Assembly: GCA_032718475.1 (NCBI GenBank)
Contig: JAUCBJ010006999.1
Location: 55,295-119,294, forward strand
Origin: Nemertoderma westbladi
Lineage: Eukaryota; Xenacoelomorpha; Nemertodermatida; Nemertodermatidae
Direction of reading: 5' to 3'
Length of the DNA: 64,000 nucleotides
Made by a program: the position numbers and the translations under genes
Notes under the pieces: model-generated
Databases searched by the model: none
Seen by the model: the letters and a program-made list of their open reading frames with translations, nothing else
What the model was told of the DNA's origin: nothing
Shown here: positions 53,240 through 64,000 of the stretch, one piece after another
How positions within the stretch are numbered: the stretch's first letter is position 1
Layout of the letters: every line of letters starts with the position of its first letter

Positions 53240-56200
53240 ATGAGCGAGTCGGGTGAAGTGACGCCCACGCGGACCCCGGACGACGATCTAACGATCCGCG
53301 AGGCCGCGACCAGGCGATATCGGCCCACGACACCGGAGCCACTAGTAACGGGCGAACCGGAGATTCGAGTAGAGGGGGACCGCCTGGAACCAGAGATCGA
53401 GCCGGAGGATAGAGAGATCGGGCTCGAGGAAGAGAGAGACGAGTCGACACACAGCGGGGATGTCGATACCGACGTCGCGGGCCAGCCACAGGCCGAGGGC
53501 GACGAACGGCCCACCGAGACGGCGACGGTGGGGCCGACGGTACGACGCCGGACCCGAAGAGACGACGGGGATGTCCACACCGATGTCGCCGGCCAACCGC
53601 AGGCCGAGGGCGACGCACGGCCCACCGGAACGGCGACGGTGGGGCCGCCGGTACGACGTCGAACCCGGAGAGACGGACGAGGAGTCGGCGACGAGGACGT
53701 CGGGGTTTCCGAGCGACTTCGGCGGGCCTACAACGCGACCCGGAGACTGATAAAGGAGGCCAGAGAAGGGAGAAGGATAGACGAGGTAAAACTGAACCTA
53801 GGACTAGGTGAGTCGAATAGACATCTATACTATCTAATGCGTTTCGGGCAGAGAGGGTTGGCCGAGGAGAGAGCGACATGGGTTGCCGAGGAACTGTATG
53901 ACTCATGGCGGTATGGGAGTATAGAACCTAGAGTAGTGTACATAGGGCCATACTTAATCGATGCCCGGGGTATAGAAACAGTGGGTTGGAACAGACCAGA
54001 GGAGGGCGAACCCGAGGTTAACCCCGCGGGTTCGGTCTCGTCGGTCGGTGGGAGTTCCGGAAAGGGGGGGAGAGCCAGCGGGTCGGGAAGGCGGAGGGAA
54101 TCCGTCGCAACCGATAAGTCTGTTACATCCTCCGAAAAAGAAAGACGGGTGAGAGAGATAGAGGCTAGACACCGTTTCAATCTAGCGGTAGAGGCGAATA
54201 GAGAACTAGGTAGACGGCTAGAGGAGGGAAGAGTGATGCTAGAGAGGGAATCGGTGTCGATTAAAGAGTTGAGGGAAAAGGGCGAAAGGGCCGCGAGGAA
54301 CCTTAGGGAGTGTGAGGAGATAGAGTTGAGGGAAGAGAGAGAACGCGAGGCGGAACGCGAGAAACGTGAGGCGAGAGAGAGAAGCGAACGGAGGGAACGT
54401 GAGAAGGAACGCGAGGCGGAACGCGAGAAACGTGAGGCGAGAGAGGAAAGTGAACGCAGAGAGCGTGAGGCGAGAGAGGAAAGTGAACGCAGAGAGCGTG
54501 AGGCGAGAGAGGAAAGTGAACGCAGAGAGCGTGAGGCGAGAGAGGAGAGTGAACGCAAAGAGCGTAGGGCGAGAAGAAGAGAGGGGATTAGAAGAGAGCT
54601 GGAATTGATCGAGCAGGAAAAACGAGAGTCAAAGGAGAAAGTAACAAGAGTGGAGAGTGGCCGAATAGAGTTGGAGAAACAGCGAGACAAATTCGTAGAG
54701 TATACGGCTGTACACGCGCGCGAGGTGGAACGGGCGCGGGCAGGAGTGTCTGAGAGAGGGGCAGGCTCGAACATTTCAGAGGGGCCGGGGGCCGTGGATA
54801 CGTTTATTAATGCACCACCAACAGGGACCACACTACGGACACGAAACTGGTGTGATCGTACGAGCGGGGGGGGTAATAACACTAATACAGTAGATGACGC
54901 TAATATTAATAATACTGTATTGGACGACCCTAACCAAACCTTTATTGCAGGAAATACGTTATCTAATAGTAATAATATTATTTTAAATCAGAACGATACT
55001 AATATTAACGTACAGAATAATTCTAATGGTGTAGTTATACAAAGTAATCCAAATAATTTAAATAATAGCCCGAATTCGATTTTGCAAAGTAATCCGAATA
55101 ATTTAAATAATAGCCCGAATTCGATTTTGCAAAGTAATCCAAATAATTTAAATAATAACCCGAATTCGATTTTACAAAATAATCCGAATACTGTTGTAAC
55201 GCAAGATATTGTTTCTAACTTTGGTGCGCAGGATAATCACAGTGGTATTATTAATGTAGACGTGTCCAACGTACATAGCCCGGCGGGTGAGGGCCTGGTA
55301 GGCCACGTAGTCGGTAGGCCGGAGACGGCGGGGTTAAGCCAACCCGAGGTGGACCTGGTAGGCCACGTAGTGAGTAGGCCGGAGACGACGGGGTTGAGCC
55401 AACCCGAGGTGGGCCTGGTAGGCCACGTAGTCAGTAGGACGGAAGTACCGGGGTTGAGTCAACCCGAGGTAGGCTGGTAGGCCTCGTAGTTAGTAGGCCG
55501 GAATCGGCGGGGTTGAGACAACCCGAAGTAGGCCTGGTAGGCCAGGTAGTAGCGGAGAGAGGGGCGGGGGTAAGCGGACCCAGCCCCAATGTAAATGTTG
55601 TGTCGACGGGAGAAAAGTGCAGAGACGAGGTAGGAAATAGTGAAGTAAGATGTGGCGAGTGGGGGGGGGCTCCGAGCGCCCCACCACGTGAGATTAGCGG
55701 CGAGAGGGGGGGGGCAGAGAGCGCCCCACAAGAAGGGTACAGAAATGTAGTAAGAGGTACCGAAGTTGGAAGTGGCGGGTGGGGGGGGGCTACGAGCACC
55801 CCACCGCAAGAAGTTAGTGACGAGAGGGGGGGGGCAGAGAGTGTCCCACAGGCGTCGGTGGATAATGCGCGGGCCGAAGTAGGTAAACCGCAACACCCGG
55901 CGACAGAAAGTAATAGGGGGACCGCGAGTATCCCCAGAGGCGGGCGATCGAGCAGAGAGATGCAGGTTGACGTCGCGAGAGGGCGGACGGAGTGTCAAGC
56001 CCGATCAGAAGAGAGAAGAAGAACAGTGGAGTTTAACCGGGAGGTCGACGAGAGATCTCACGAGCGGGAATACTGCACTGAGGGAAGAAGAGGAGAAGAT
56101 GATAGGAGAAGCATCGCCGCGAACGATAGAAGAGTGAGGACGGATAGTGAGCCGTCGGTGATTGAGATGGAAGAAGAGAGTCGGTGGGGTCGAACTACGG

Positions 56201-59200
56201 GAGATTGCCGTCGTCCCGGAGAGACGCGACCCGACGAGGCGCACTACGCGCCGAGAGAGAGGTACGTGACGTACCGACGCGAAGAAGGGAGCAGCAGAGG
56301 GGGTCGAAGGGAAACTTTCCGTCGGGATGTACCTACCGATCGAGAATACGGTAGCCGCGGGGAGGACTATTCGAGAAGAATAAACTTCGATTCCGAGCAC
56401 ATACAGACTGTAGGACATACTGTAGGCCTTACTGCACATACCGTAGGCCATGCTGACAGAAGCACCGTAGGTGATAGGATAGCGCGGACAACGGGATTAG
56501 ACCCGGAAGTCGCGGAATACATTCCGGTAGGTAGGCCAGAAGCTGATAGGCCTATACCGGTACCAGTGCAGCAGTATGACTACAGCACCAAAGGTTATAA
56601 CATATACCCAGGGGAGGGGGGAATTATTGCGGATAAATGCATGGGCCCCAATATATTAACATCAACCCCAGTACCAAACATACCGGTGGGGGGGGGACAG
56701 GGTGACATTCCCCCATCGCAATATCAACAATATACCCCGATAGGAGCGAGAACGAATCCCTTGGACGAGAATAAATCGTGTGACACAGAAATATGGAGGG
56801 GGCCGCTACCCCCAATGATGTACCCAAGTCAGAGGAGAGCAGAGAATAGAACGGGTGGACCGCACCAAACAAGGGAAACCATGCAACATCCATCGAACCC
56901 ATTAGAGGCGCAAGCAGTGGGGATGGCCACGTTAATCGATGCGTTAAAAACGAGGATCGAGTTACCACCCGTGGAACCATTCAAATTCGATGGGAGTAGG
57001 CCGGAAGAATATCTACAGTTTCGGCGCATGTATAGCAACGAGATACTAACAAAAAACTTGACGCAGGCGGAGTGCCTAAAGTATCTACAAGTATACACAG
57101 GAGGCCCAGCATACGACATCGTGAGGCAATACCAGGGTATAGAAGGGGGCTTCACGACAGCATGGCGGGCACTGGATAGGGAATACGGGCACCCAGCTAA
57201 GATCATCAGGCAAACCCTGAGAGGCATAACAACGGGTGGCCTACAGGATAATCCGGTTAGCATTAAGACGTTTGCTAACAAAGTTGAAAAGGCGCTGATC
57301 GTGCTAAAGACGTTGGACGCACCATATGAGCTCAACGCCTCCAACAACATCACCACGATAGCGCAGGCACTGCCGATATGGCTGCGCAACAAGTGGAGAA
57401 GAGTCGCTTTCTCCACTAGAGACAGGAAGGGTGCGGAACCGGGTCTAGAAGAAATGTCTAGCTTCCTAAGTTATGAAGCTGAACTAATAACCGACCCAGT
57501 CTATAGCGAAGACAGTCTGGGAAAGGGACCGAAGACGGACTACAATCGACCGAAACCAGAGCACAATACGTCGAATTCATTACCAAAGCTCAGACAATCA
57601 CTGCCATATGCAGCGACGCAGGGGACTGCGAGTCCACAGGTAGCAGAGAGTAAGGCCGGACAGGGGAAAAACAACAACACGAATAAACATAACCCCAATA
57701 CATCAAGTAGGCCGTACACAAACAATAAAAACAGTAGGGACTTTAGTACAAATGCAGTTGCGATACGCGATGCACTGTACAAGGACGGCTACGACCCAGA
57801 GGCTAAATGCCAGCTACATGCAAATGCAAAACATCTAACCATGAACTGCAGCTACTGGCAAGCATTACCCAGAGAGGATCAAGTAGTATACGCGGACAGA
57901 AATGAGATCTGCTCGCGATGTGTGATGAGTGGACATCGAGCAAGGCAATGCGAGGAGACGCCGGTCAAGTACCGTCGAAATAAAGGCCAAACAATGGCGA
58001 CGAGCACAGTAGGGGCGAAGAAGAGAGGAACGGTGCTACTTGGGGTAGTACCGGTGCGAGTGATTGGGGAAGGCAATCGATCAGTAACCACTCTGATGCT
58101 GGTCGATAGCGGAGCCGCCTTCACTTTAATTGAGGATTGGGTGGCCGAGGAAATAGGATTGAGGACGAGGCCAAGTAGAATGGCAGTAACAACCATCTCG
58201 AGTAAAGACGAGGTCCTAGAGATGAGGACCGGACGGTGCGCGATTGCAGCAGTTGCACCGGGATGTAACTACGGGGCAACTATCGACCCCATCCAAGTGA
58301 TAGAGTCAATCAATATCAATGCCAGGCGACCAACCAACATCGAGGTCGAGCAATATAAGTTCCTGGATAATATTGACTTCTCAATCCCGGAGGTGGACGT
58401 CAGGAAAGTATCCATCATAGTAGGCATGGACTGCCCGACGGCCCACGAGAGGATGCAAACGGTCTTCGGCGAAGACAGGGAGTGTGACCCAGTGGCGATA
58501 TTGACGCCATTCGGGTGGACACTGAGTGGCCCAATCAAGAGTAAGATACCATTTAGGATGTCGGAGACATCAGGATGCATGTTTGCTGGAACCATGCAGG
58601 AAATAGGTGACGAGAGAGCAGAGGAGCAGCTTAAAAGACTGCTCAAACAAGATTTTGAGGGATTGAAAGAGACTGGGGTAGGGACCTCGGTGGAGGACAA
58701 ACAAGCTCAACAGAGCGTAGACGAGTCCATGACGTGCAAAGAGGGACGGTATACCATAGGAATGGTATGGAAGCTACCAAAGCTACCGTTGCCCGATAAT
58801 AAAGGGATGGTGCTTACGAGACTTCGCAAGTTGAAACAAACACTGAAGCGGAGCCCCGAGAAAAACGAGTACATCCATAGAACCATCAAGAAGTACATTG
58901 AGAAGGGATGGGCCGTGGAGCTACCGGTTGACGAACCAAATACGGACAGGACATATTACCTTCCACTCCACGTGGCTTTAGATCCTAAGAAAGGTAAACT
59001 GAGAATGGTAGTAGATGCGTCGGCCAAAACCAACGGAAAGTGCCTCAACGACTATCTACTCGAAGGTCCCAACATCTACAACTCAGGGATCGAGGTCCTA
59101 TTAAGATTCAGGAACGGGAAACACGCCTTCACCTGCGATATAGAGGGCATGTTCAACCAAGTCCGTGTTACGAAAGAAGACAGCGACAGTCAACGTTTCT

Positions 59201-62019
59201 TATGGTATAACGGGGAGGAAGAACCGTCAACCATACCAATGTACAAAATGATAGTGCAAAACATGGGCGCCAAGTCGTCTTCCTTCACAACGACTATGGC
59301 GGTAAGAGACACCGTGAAAGGGAAAGAGGATAAATACAGTGGTAGGGCCGTCGACATGATTCGACGCGGCTTCTACGTAGACGACGGAATGGAGTCGGGG
59401 AATACGGTTAAAGAGATACTGGATACGGGGCGCGAGGTTCGCGACATCCTAAGAGGATCCGGCTTTAACCTGACCAAATTCCAGTCCAGTTCGCAGGAAT
59501 TTATCAAAGCGATAGAGGATGAGAAACCACAATCGACCATGGATAATCCCACGACAGCAAAGGGGCAGGACATGGCGAGCAAGAGAACGGAGTCCCAACA
59601 AAAGGCTCTGGGAATCGTGTGGAACAAAGAGACGGACGAACTTAGGTACCAACTAAGCCAGGAGGGCGCGAACATCCACACAAAGAGAGGCTATGTGTCA
59701 TACATAGCAAGAATATACGATCCCCTAGGCCTAGCATCCCCACTACTAGTAACGGGGAAACAAATACTCAAGAGAGTATATAAGTTAAAAGACGAGTGGG
59801 ACAAGGAGGTGCCGGAAGAAATCAAGAAGCAATGGTGTAAGTGGACGGAGGGTCTCGAAGATATGGGAACATACAACATGCCTAGAGTGTATTTCCCGGA
59901 TGGGGACATGACGAACCTGGATCTGCACATGTTCTCCGATGCGTCGCTAGAGGCATACGGAGCGGCACTCTACTTAGTACAACGAGAGGGGTCTCACAAA
60001 CCCAGACTTGCCTTCAGCAAGGCGAAGTCAACGCCACCAGATTCAGCGTCAGTTCCCAAACTAGAGTTGACAGCGGCGAGATTAGGAGTGAGAGCCACAG
60101 CCTACATAATGGACGCTATTCCCAACATAGTGGAGACACACTACTGGACGGACTCCATGGTAGTGCTCGGTTGGCTGCATAATGAGAAAACACGATACCC
60201 TATATTCGTCGCGAATAGAGTGGACGAAATAAGGGCGAAGACGGAGCTAGAGAGGTGGCACTACTGCCCTACGGACGAGAACCCCGCGGACTTGCTATCG
60301 AGGGGCGTGGCACGCCACACTTTCTTGAAAAAGGAGGTACTGTGGCAACATGGGCCACAGTTTCTGAGCGACAAGGAGGCCTGGCCGCCGATGAGAAAGG
60401 TGGACCCGGACTCAGGAGAAGTGATATCGGAAGGCGAAGAGGGAGATTCGGAGGGAGAAGAGATATACTCCCAGATGGTGAGGGAGATAAGGGACGTGCA
60501 ACCCAAATTAGCGAAAATGTGCGATAACCCAACGGATAAACTCCTCAGCTACAGCTCTAGTTGGTACAAGACCAAGAAACTAGTGGCGTACTGGAGAGCC
60601 TTCGGGAATTTCCTAGCGGGAGCCGGCGATAAGAAGAAAATCAGACCGACCATAGATCTGGAAGGAGCGGAGAGAGCAGTCATCCGCTACGAACAACGAA
60701 AGAACTATGGCGACGAAGTGGAGCGCGTCAGTAAGAAACAACATCTTCGACGAGACAGCGAGTTGATCACGCTGTCACCACAACTGAACGATGAGGGTAT
60801 CCTAGTAATGAACTCTAGGGTGGGATACAGCAATAGTATTGTGGTACCACCGAAACCCATCATCATTCCAACAGGATCGCCGATAGTCCACCAGATAATC
60901 TGGGACTCCCACAAGTCGATATTGCACGGGGGCACCAACCGAACCCTCGCAGAAATAAGAAGGACCTACTGGGTCAAACAACTACGAAAGAAAGTGAAAG
61001 CGGTAGTGGGGCAGTGCCAGACTTGCAGGCGAGCGAAGAAGGAGAGAGCCATACAGGAGATGGCACCACTACCGGCGAGTAGAGTAAGACAGCACGACCC
61101 GCCATTTACGCATTGCGGTGTGGACATGTTCGGGCCGATAAAGATCAAGGTGATGCGACACACGGAGAAACGCTACGGTATCATCTTCGTATGTAATAAC
61201 ACGAGGGCGGTGGGGATAGAACTCGCCCAAGACGCATCATCATCAGCGTTCATAAACGCGCTGGAGAGGTTCAGAGACCGCAAAGGGGGAACGATCGAAG
61301 TCATGTACTCCGATAGTGGAACCAACTTTGTAGGCGCAGAGAACGAGATGGCAGAGGCCTTGGACATCTTGGAAGGGGAGGAGGTCAAGGCAGCCATGAG
61401 GAGACGCCAAGTCAAATGGGAGAGAAGGACGCCGTATGCACCACATACACTAGGATGCGTCGAGAGACTAGTGGGCAGTTCGAAGCGTCTCATGACGAAG
61501 CTGATGAACACCCACATGGTCACAGAGGACATTCTGAGAACGGTACTTGCAAAGTGCGAGGGCATCATTAATAGCAGACCGCTATATCCGGAGAATGATG
61601 ACCCAGAGTCGCTAGAGGTGCTTACGCCAAGCCATTTTCTAATGGAGAGGCCAGTGACAATCGACATGCGGGGTGTAGACCCAGACGACATACATTCCCG
61701 GCAGAGTTGGAAAGTCGCTAAGGCAATAAGCGCGGAGTATTGGAGAAGGTGGGTCGAGGAATACCTACCCACACTCCACAAAAGAAGCAAGTGGAGGAAA
61801 CCTAACAGGGAGTTAAGAGAGGGAGATCTCGTGATCGTTACGGATGATACAATCATCAACAACCAGTGGCGGTTGGCAAGGGTAGTAGGCACATACACCG
61901 ATAAGGACGGAAGAGTCCGATCGGTAGATGTGCGGATAGGTGGGAAGATAGGTGCGAAAGACAGGAAGACCTACAGGAGAGCTGTAGGAAAGTGTTGTCT
62001 TTTAGAGGGAGCACCTTAA
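53240..62019 (+). pseudogene. BEL/Pao gag-pol of A', one frameshift
   Basis: It has the same domain order as the intact frame at 27067-35772. The frame is open to 55480 (746 codons) and again from 55513 (2168 codons). One C is missing near 55473 in a GGCCTGG context within the LVGHVV repeats, ahead of the gag capsid-like domain, so no complete polyprotein can be made by normal reading. Protease, YVDD reverse transcriptase, RNase H and integrase residues are all intact downstream. It could move only with proteins supplied by another copy such as A. Confidence 0.93.
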
Positions 62020-62146
62020 ACCTATAAACAGTGAGAGAGAGTTTGTGTGTGTTTTTTAGTCGTCCACTTTTGGACTGAGGGGGGTGGGATTGAGGGCTAG
62101 ACGCCCTTCCCACACAAATAATAAAAATAAAATAATAAAAAGAGTC

Positions 62147-62850
62147 AGTTAGTTAATTAGTTAAAGGTCTGTCCACTAGTTAGCTGAAGTAGTTAGTTAG
62201 TTGAGGGTACGTAGTACCGCTGACTTGCTAGAGAGTAAGGGGTAGGTAGTTAATTAGTTAAAGGTCTGTCCACTAGTTAGCTGAAGTAGTTAGTTAGTTG
62301 AGGGTACGTAGTACCGCTAACTTGCTAGAGAGTAAGGGGTAGGTAGTTAATTAGTTAAAGGTCTGTCCACTAGTTAGCTGAAGTAGTTAGTTGGTTAAGG
62401 GTACGTAGTACCGCTGATTAACTAGAAAGTAAGAGTTAGGGTAGTTAGTTAATTAGTTAAAGGTCTGTCCACTAGTTAGCTGGAGTAGTTAGTTGGTTAA
62501 GGGTACGTAGTACCGCTGATTAACTAGAAAGTAAGAGTTAGGGTAGTTAGTTAATTAGTTAAAGGTCTGTCCACTAGTTAGCTGGAGTAGTTAGTTGGTT
62601 AAGGGTACGTAGTACCGCTGATTAACTAGAAAGTAAGAGTTAGGGTAGTTAGTTAATTAGTTAAAGGTCTGTCCACTAGTTAGCTGGAGTAGTTAGTTGG
62701 TTAAGGGTACGTAGTACCGCTGATTAACTAGAAAGTAAGAGTTAGGGTAGTTAGTTAATTAGTTAAGGGTCCGCCCGCTAGTTAGCTGGAGTAGTTAATT
62801 AGTTAAGGGTACGTAGTACCGCTAATTAGCTTAAGAGTTAGAAGTAGGGA
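62147..62850 (+). repeat. 97-102-bp tandem array of A'
   Basis: Same unit order and number as at 35900-36600 in A. Confidence 0.93.
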
Positions 62851-63435
62851 TATAGATATAGGTATTAGTTAGTAGTTAGAGGGGGGCATATGAGTACAGT
62901 CGGATAGATCGTGTAGGCCACGCGACACATACTGCTGTACTGCATAGACCCACAGAGTAGGCCAGAATGTGGATTAGAGAGTAGGGTAATTCACAGGCAA
63001 CAGTAAGTAAGTAGTAGCACGGTAGGGCAAGAAATAAATAGTATAGGGCTAAGAAGGGGAACAAATTGGTAAACAAAATGGTAACAGTAGTAAGAATAGG
63101 CAATAACTCGGAAATTCAGGAAGAGATAGGCCATCGAACAGAACTTAAACCATCTAAACCCATCACTCATCACGTTTGCGCCTTGGCAAGGCATCACCTA
63201 CGGGTGAGCGATCGGGCAGAGTTCGAGATGGCAGGCAAACTAGATGAGAGAGGAGAAAAGCAGAGGAGAGGGAGGAGGAAGCTAGGGCGCAGAGCTACGG
63301 CTTCGAGGAACAAGCACCCTTAGATGAACTTCATTGGGCTTCGTACTGTCGTAAGGGAGTTCGGGGGAATCTCTAGGGAAAGGACTGGGGTGAACGGTGA
63401 GATCACCGAAACAGTCGACGTCGGGATTGCAAGCG

Positions 63436-63978
63436 ATGCCCATACCAGCGGGCGTCAAAGGCGACCGACCGCAAAGGAAGTTAAGGGAGCTAGAGGGATG
63501 GAGAGCTACGGGCGAGAGCCAAGGCGGGAAGGGACATAGTGGGTCAGCCGGGGTACCGGGATTGGAACCACTGCGAGAGGAGGAAGAAGACGACGACGAG
63601 TTCGGGAAGATGCCGCCCATCGCGAGGATAGGCCGCTCGGATACGGACTGGGTTGGCGGAAGGGTGGTGACGGCCAGTGGGGCGAGGGCCTTCTGGAACA
63701 GATCCGGCAAGCGGACCTGGGTGCACGAGGAGCCGGCGATGGATTTCGCGGGGAGCACCATCAGGTTGGGCGAGCAACCGGGGACGGCACCACGGATAGT
63801 ATTCGGGGAGACAATGCCCGAGAGGGGCGGAGAGATCGATGTAAATAGAGAGAGTAACGTAGAGAAGTTCGCCTACCAGCGACTCCATAGACCGCGGAGA
63901 TCGCTTGGGACGAAAGACGAACTGGGACTAGCACGTGGTACGCCTGGAAGGCGCCGCGCGGGACGTACGAACTATTAA
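63436..63978 (+). CDS. Hypothetical accessory ORF of element A'
   Basis: Counterpart of 37189-37731, with the same translation. As there, no domain is recognised and coding status is uncertain. Confidence 0.35.
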   Translation: MPIPAGVKGDRPQRKLRELEGWRATGESQGGKGHSGSAGVPGLEPLREEEEDDDEFGKMPPIARIGRSDTDWVGGRVVTASGARAFWNRSGKRTWVHEEPAMDFAGSTIRLGEQPGTAPRIVFGETMPERGGEIDVNRESNVEKFAYQRLHRPRRSLGTKDELGLARGTPGRRRAGRTNY

Positions 63979-64000
63979 GTACAAATTTAATTAATGCAAA

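Larger units (their letters stand above)
52632..64000 (+). mobile_element. BEL/Pao element A' (second copy), cut by the window end
   Basis: This is the same family as A, offset by 26173 bp at the left end and 26247 bp after the coding region. The 74-bp difference is fully explained. There is one extra 33-bp coiled-coil unit, one extra 45-bp Asn-rich unit, one lost codon near 56400 and one single-base deletion. Substitutions are concentrated in the first ~3.3 kb of coding sequence. The rest differs at only a few bases. The left flank is ATCAT. The right LTR should start near 64584, outside the window. Confidence 0.95.

Overview
The window is non-coding-rich, intron-bearing animal DNA, probably from a marine invertebrate. 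Evidence: host exons with GT-AG borders on the minus strand, AT-rich intergenic sequence, long minisatellites and G-runs, BEL/Pao LTR retrotransposons, RTE and CR1/L2-type non-LTR elements, and a 2A-bearing CR1-like element of the kind reported from sea urchins, amphioxus and molluscs. I cannot name the species.

The only host gene recognised runs on the minus strand. Three exons (23563-23702, 8193-8378, 5294-5389) encode the middle of a carbonic-anhydrase fold. Two of the three zinc ligands are lost (V at position 94, Q at 119), so it is an acatalytic carbonic-anhydrase-related protein, most like vertebrate CA10/CA11. The missing C-terminal exons should lie left of the window. The N-terminal exons lie somewhere to the right and were not found.

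The two introns of this gene hold most of the left half. From 1 to 5.2 kb there are a 41-bp CCAAT minisatellite (373-736), two related palindromic TIR elements (2872-3309, 3587-3980) and a 42-bp minisatellite (4026-5202). Around 5.9-8.0 kb are short, 5'-truncated RTE tails. From 10.2 to 16.6 kb lies a CR1/L2-like element with an N-terminal 2A peptide. A 2.4-kb RTE copy has inserted into its reverse transcriptase, leaving an identical 130-bp target-site duplication. From 17.5 to 23.2 kb lies a 63-bp satellite of about 90 units bracketed by G-runs.

The right half (26.46-64.0 kb) is LTR retrotransposon. Element A (26459-38878) is a BEL/Pao element with 542-bp LTRs, one intact 2901-codon gag-pol frame and a 2.5-kb 3' region with tandem repeats. 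A near-identical second copy, A' (52632 to beyond 64000), carries a one-base deletion. Between them lies a different BEL/Pao element, B (38879-52631, minus strand), with separate gag and pol frames, an (S/T)PDx repeat between RNase H and integrase, and a 20-bp hairpin scattered through its coding and non-coding parts.

The joints are odd. The inner ends of A and A' share the 5-bp duplication ATCAT and the same LTR variant, while the outer left end has TAATT and another variant. This is what recombination of a circular B carrying an A-type insertion into a resident A copy would produce. An assembly loop would look the same.
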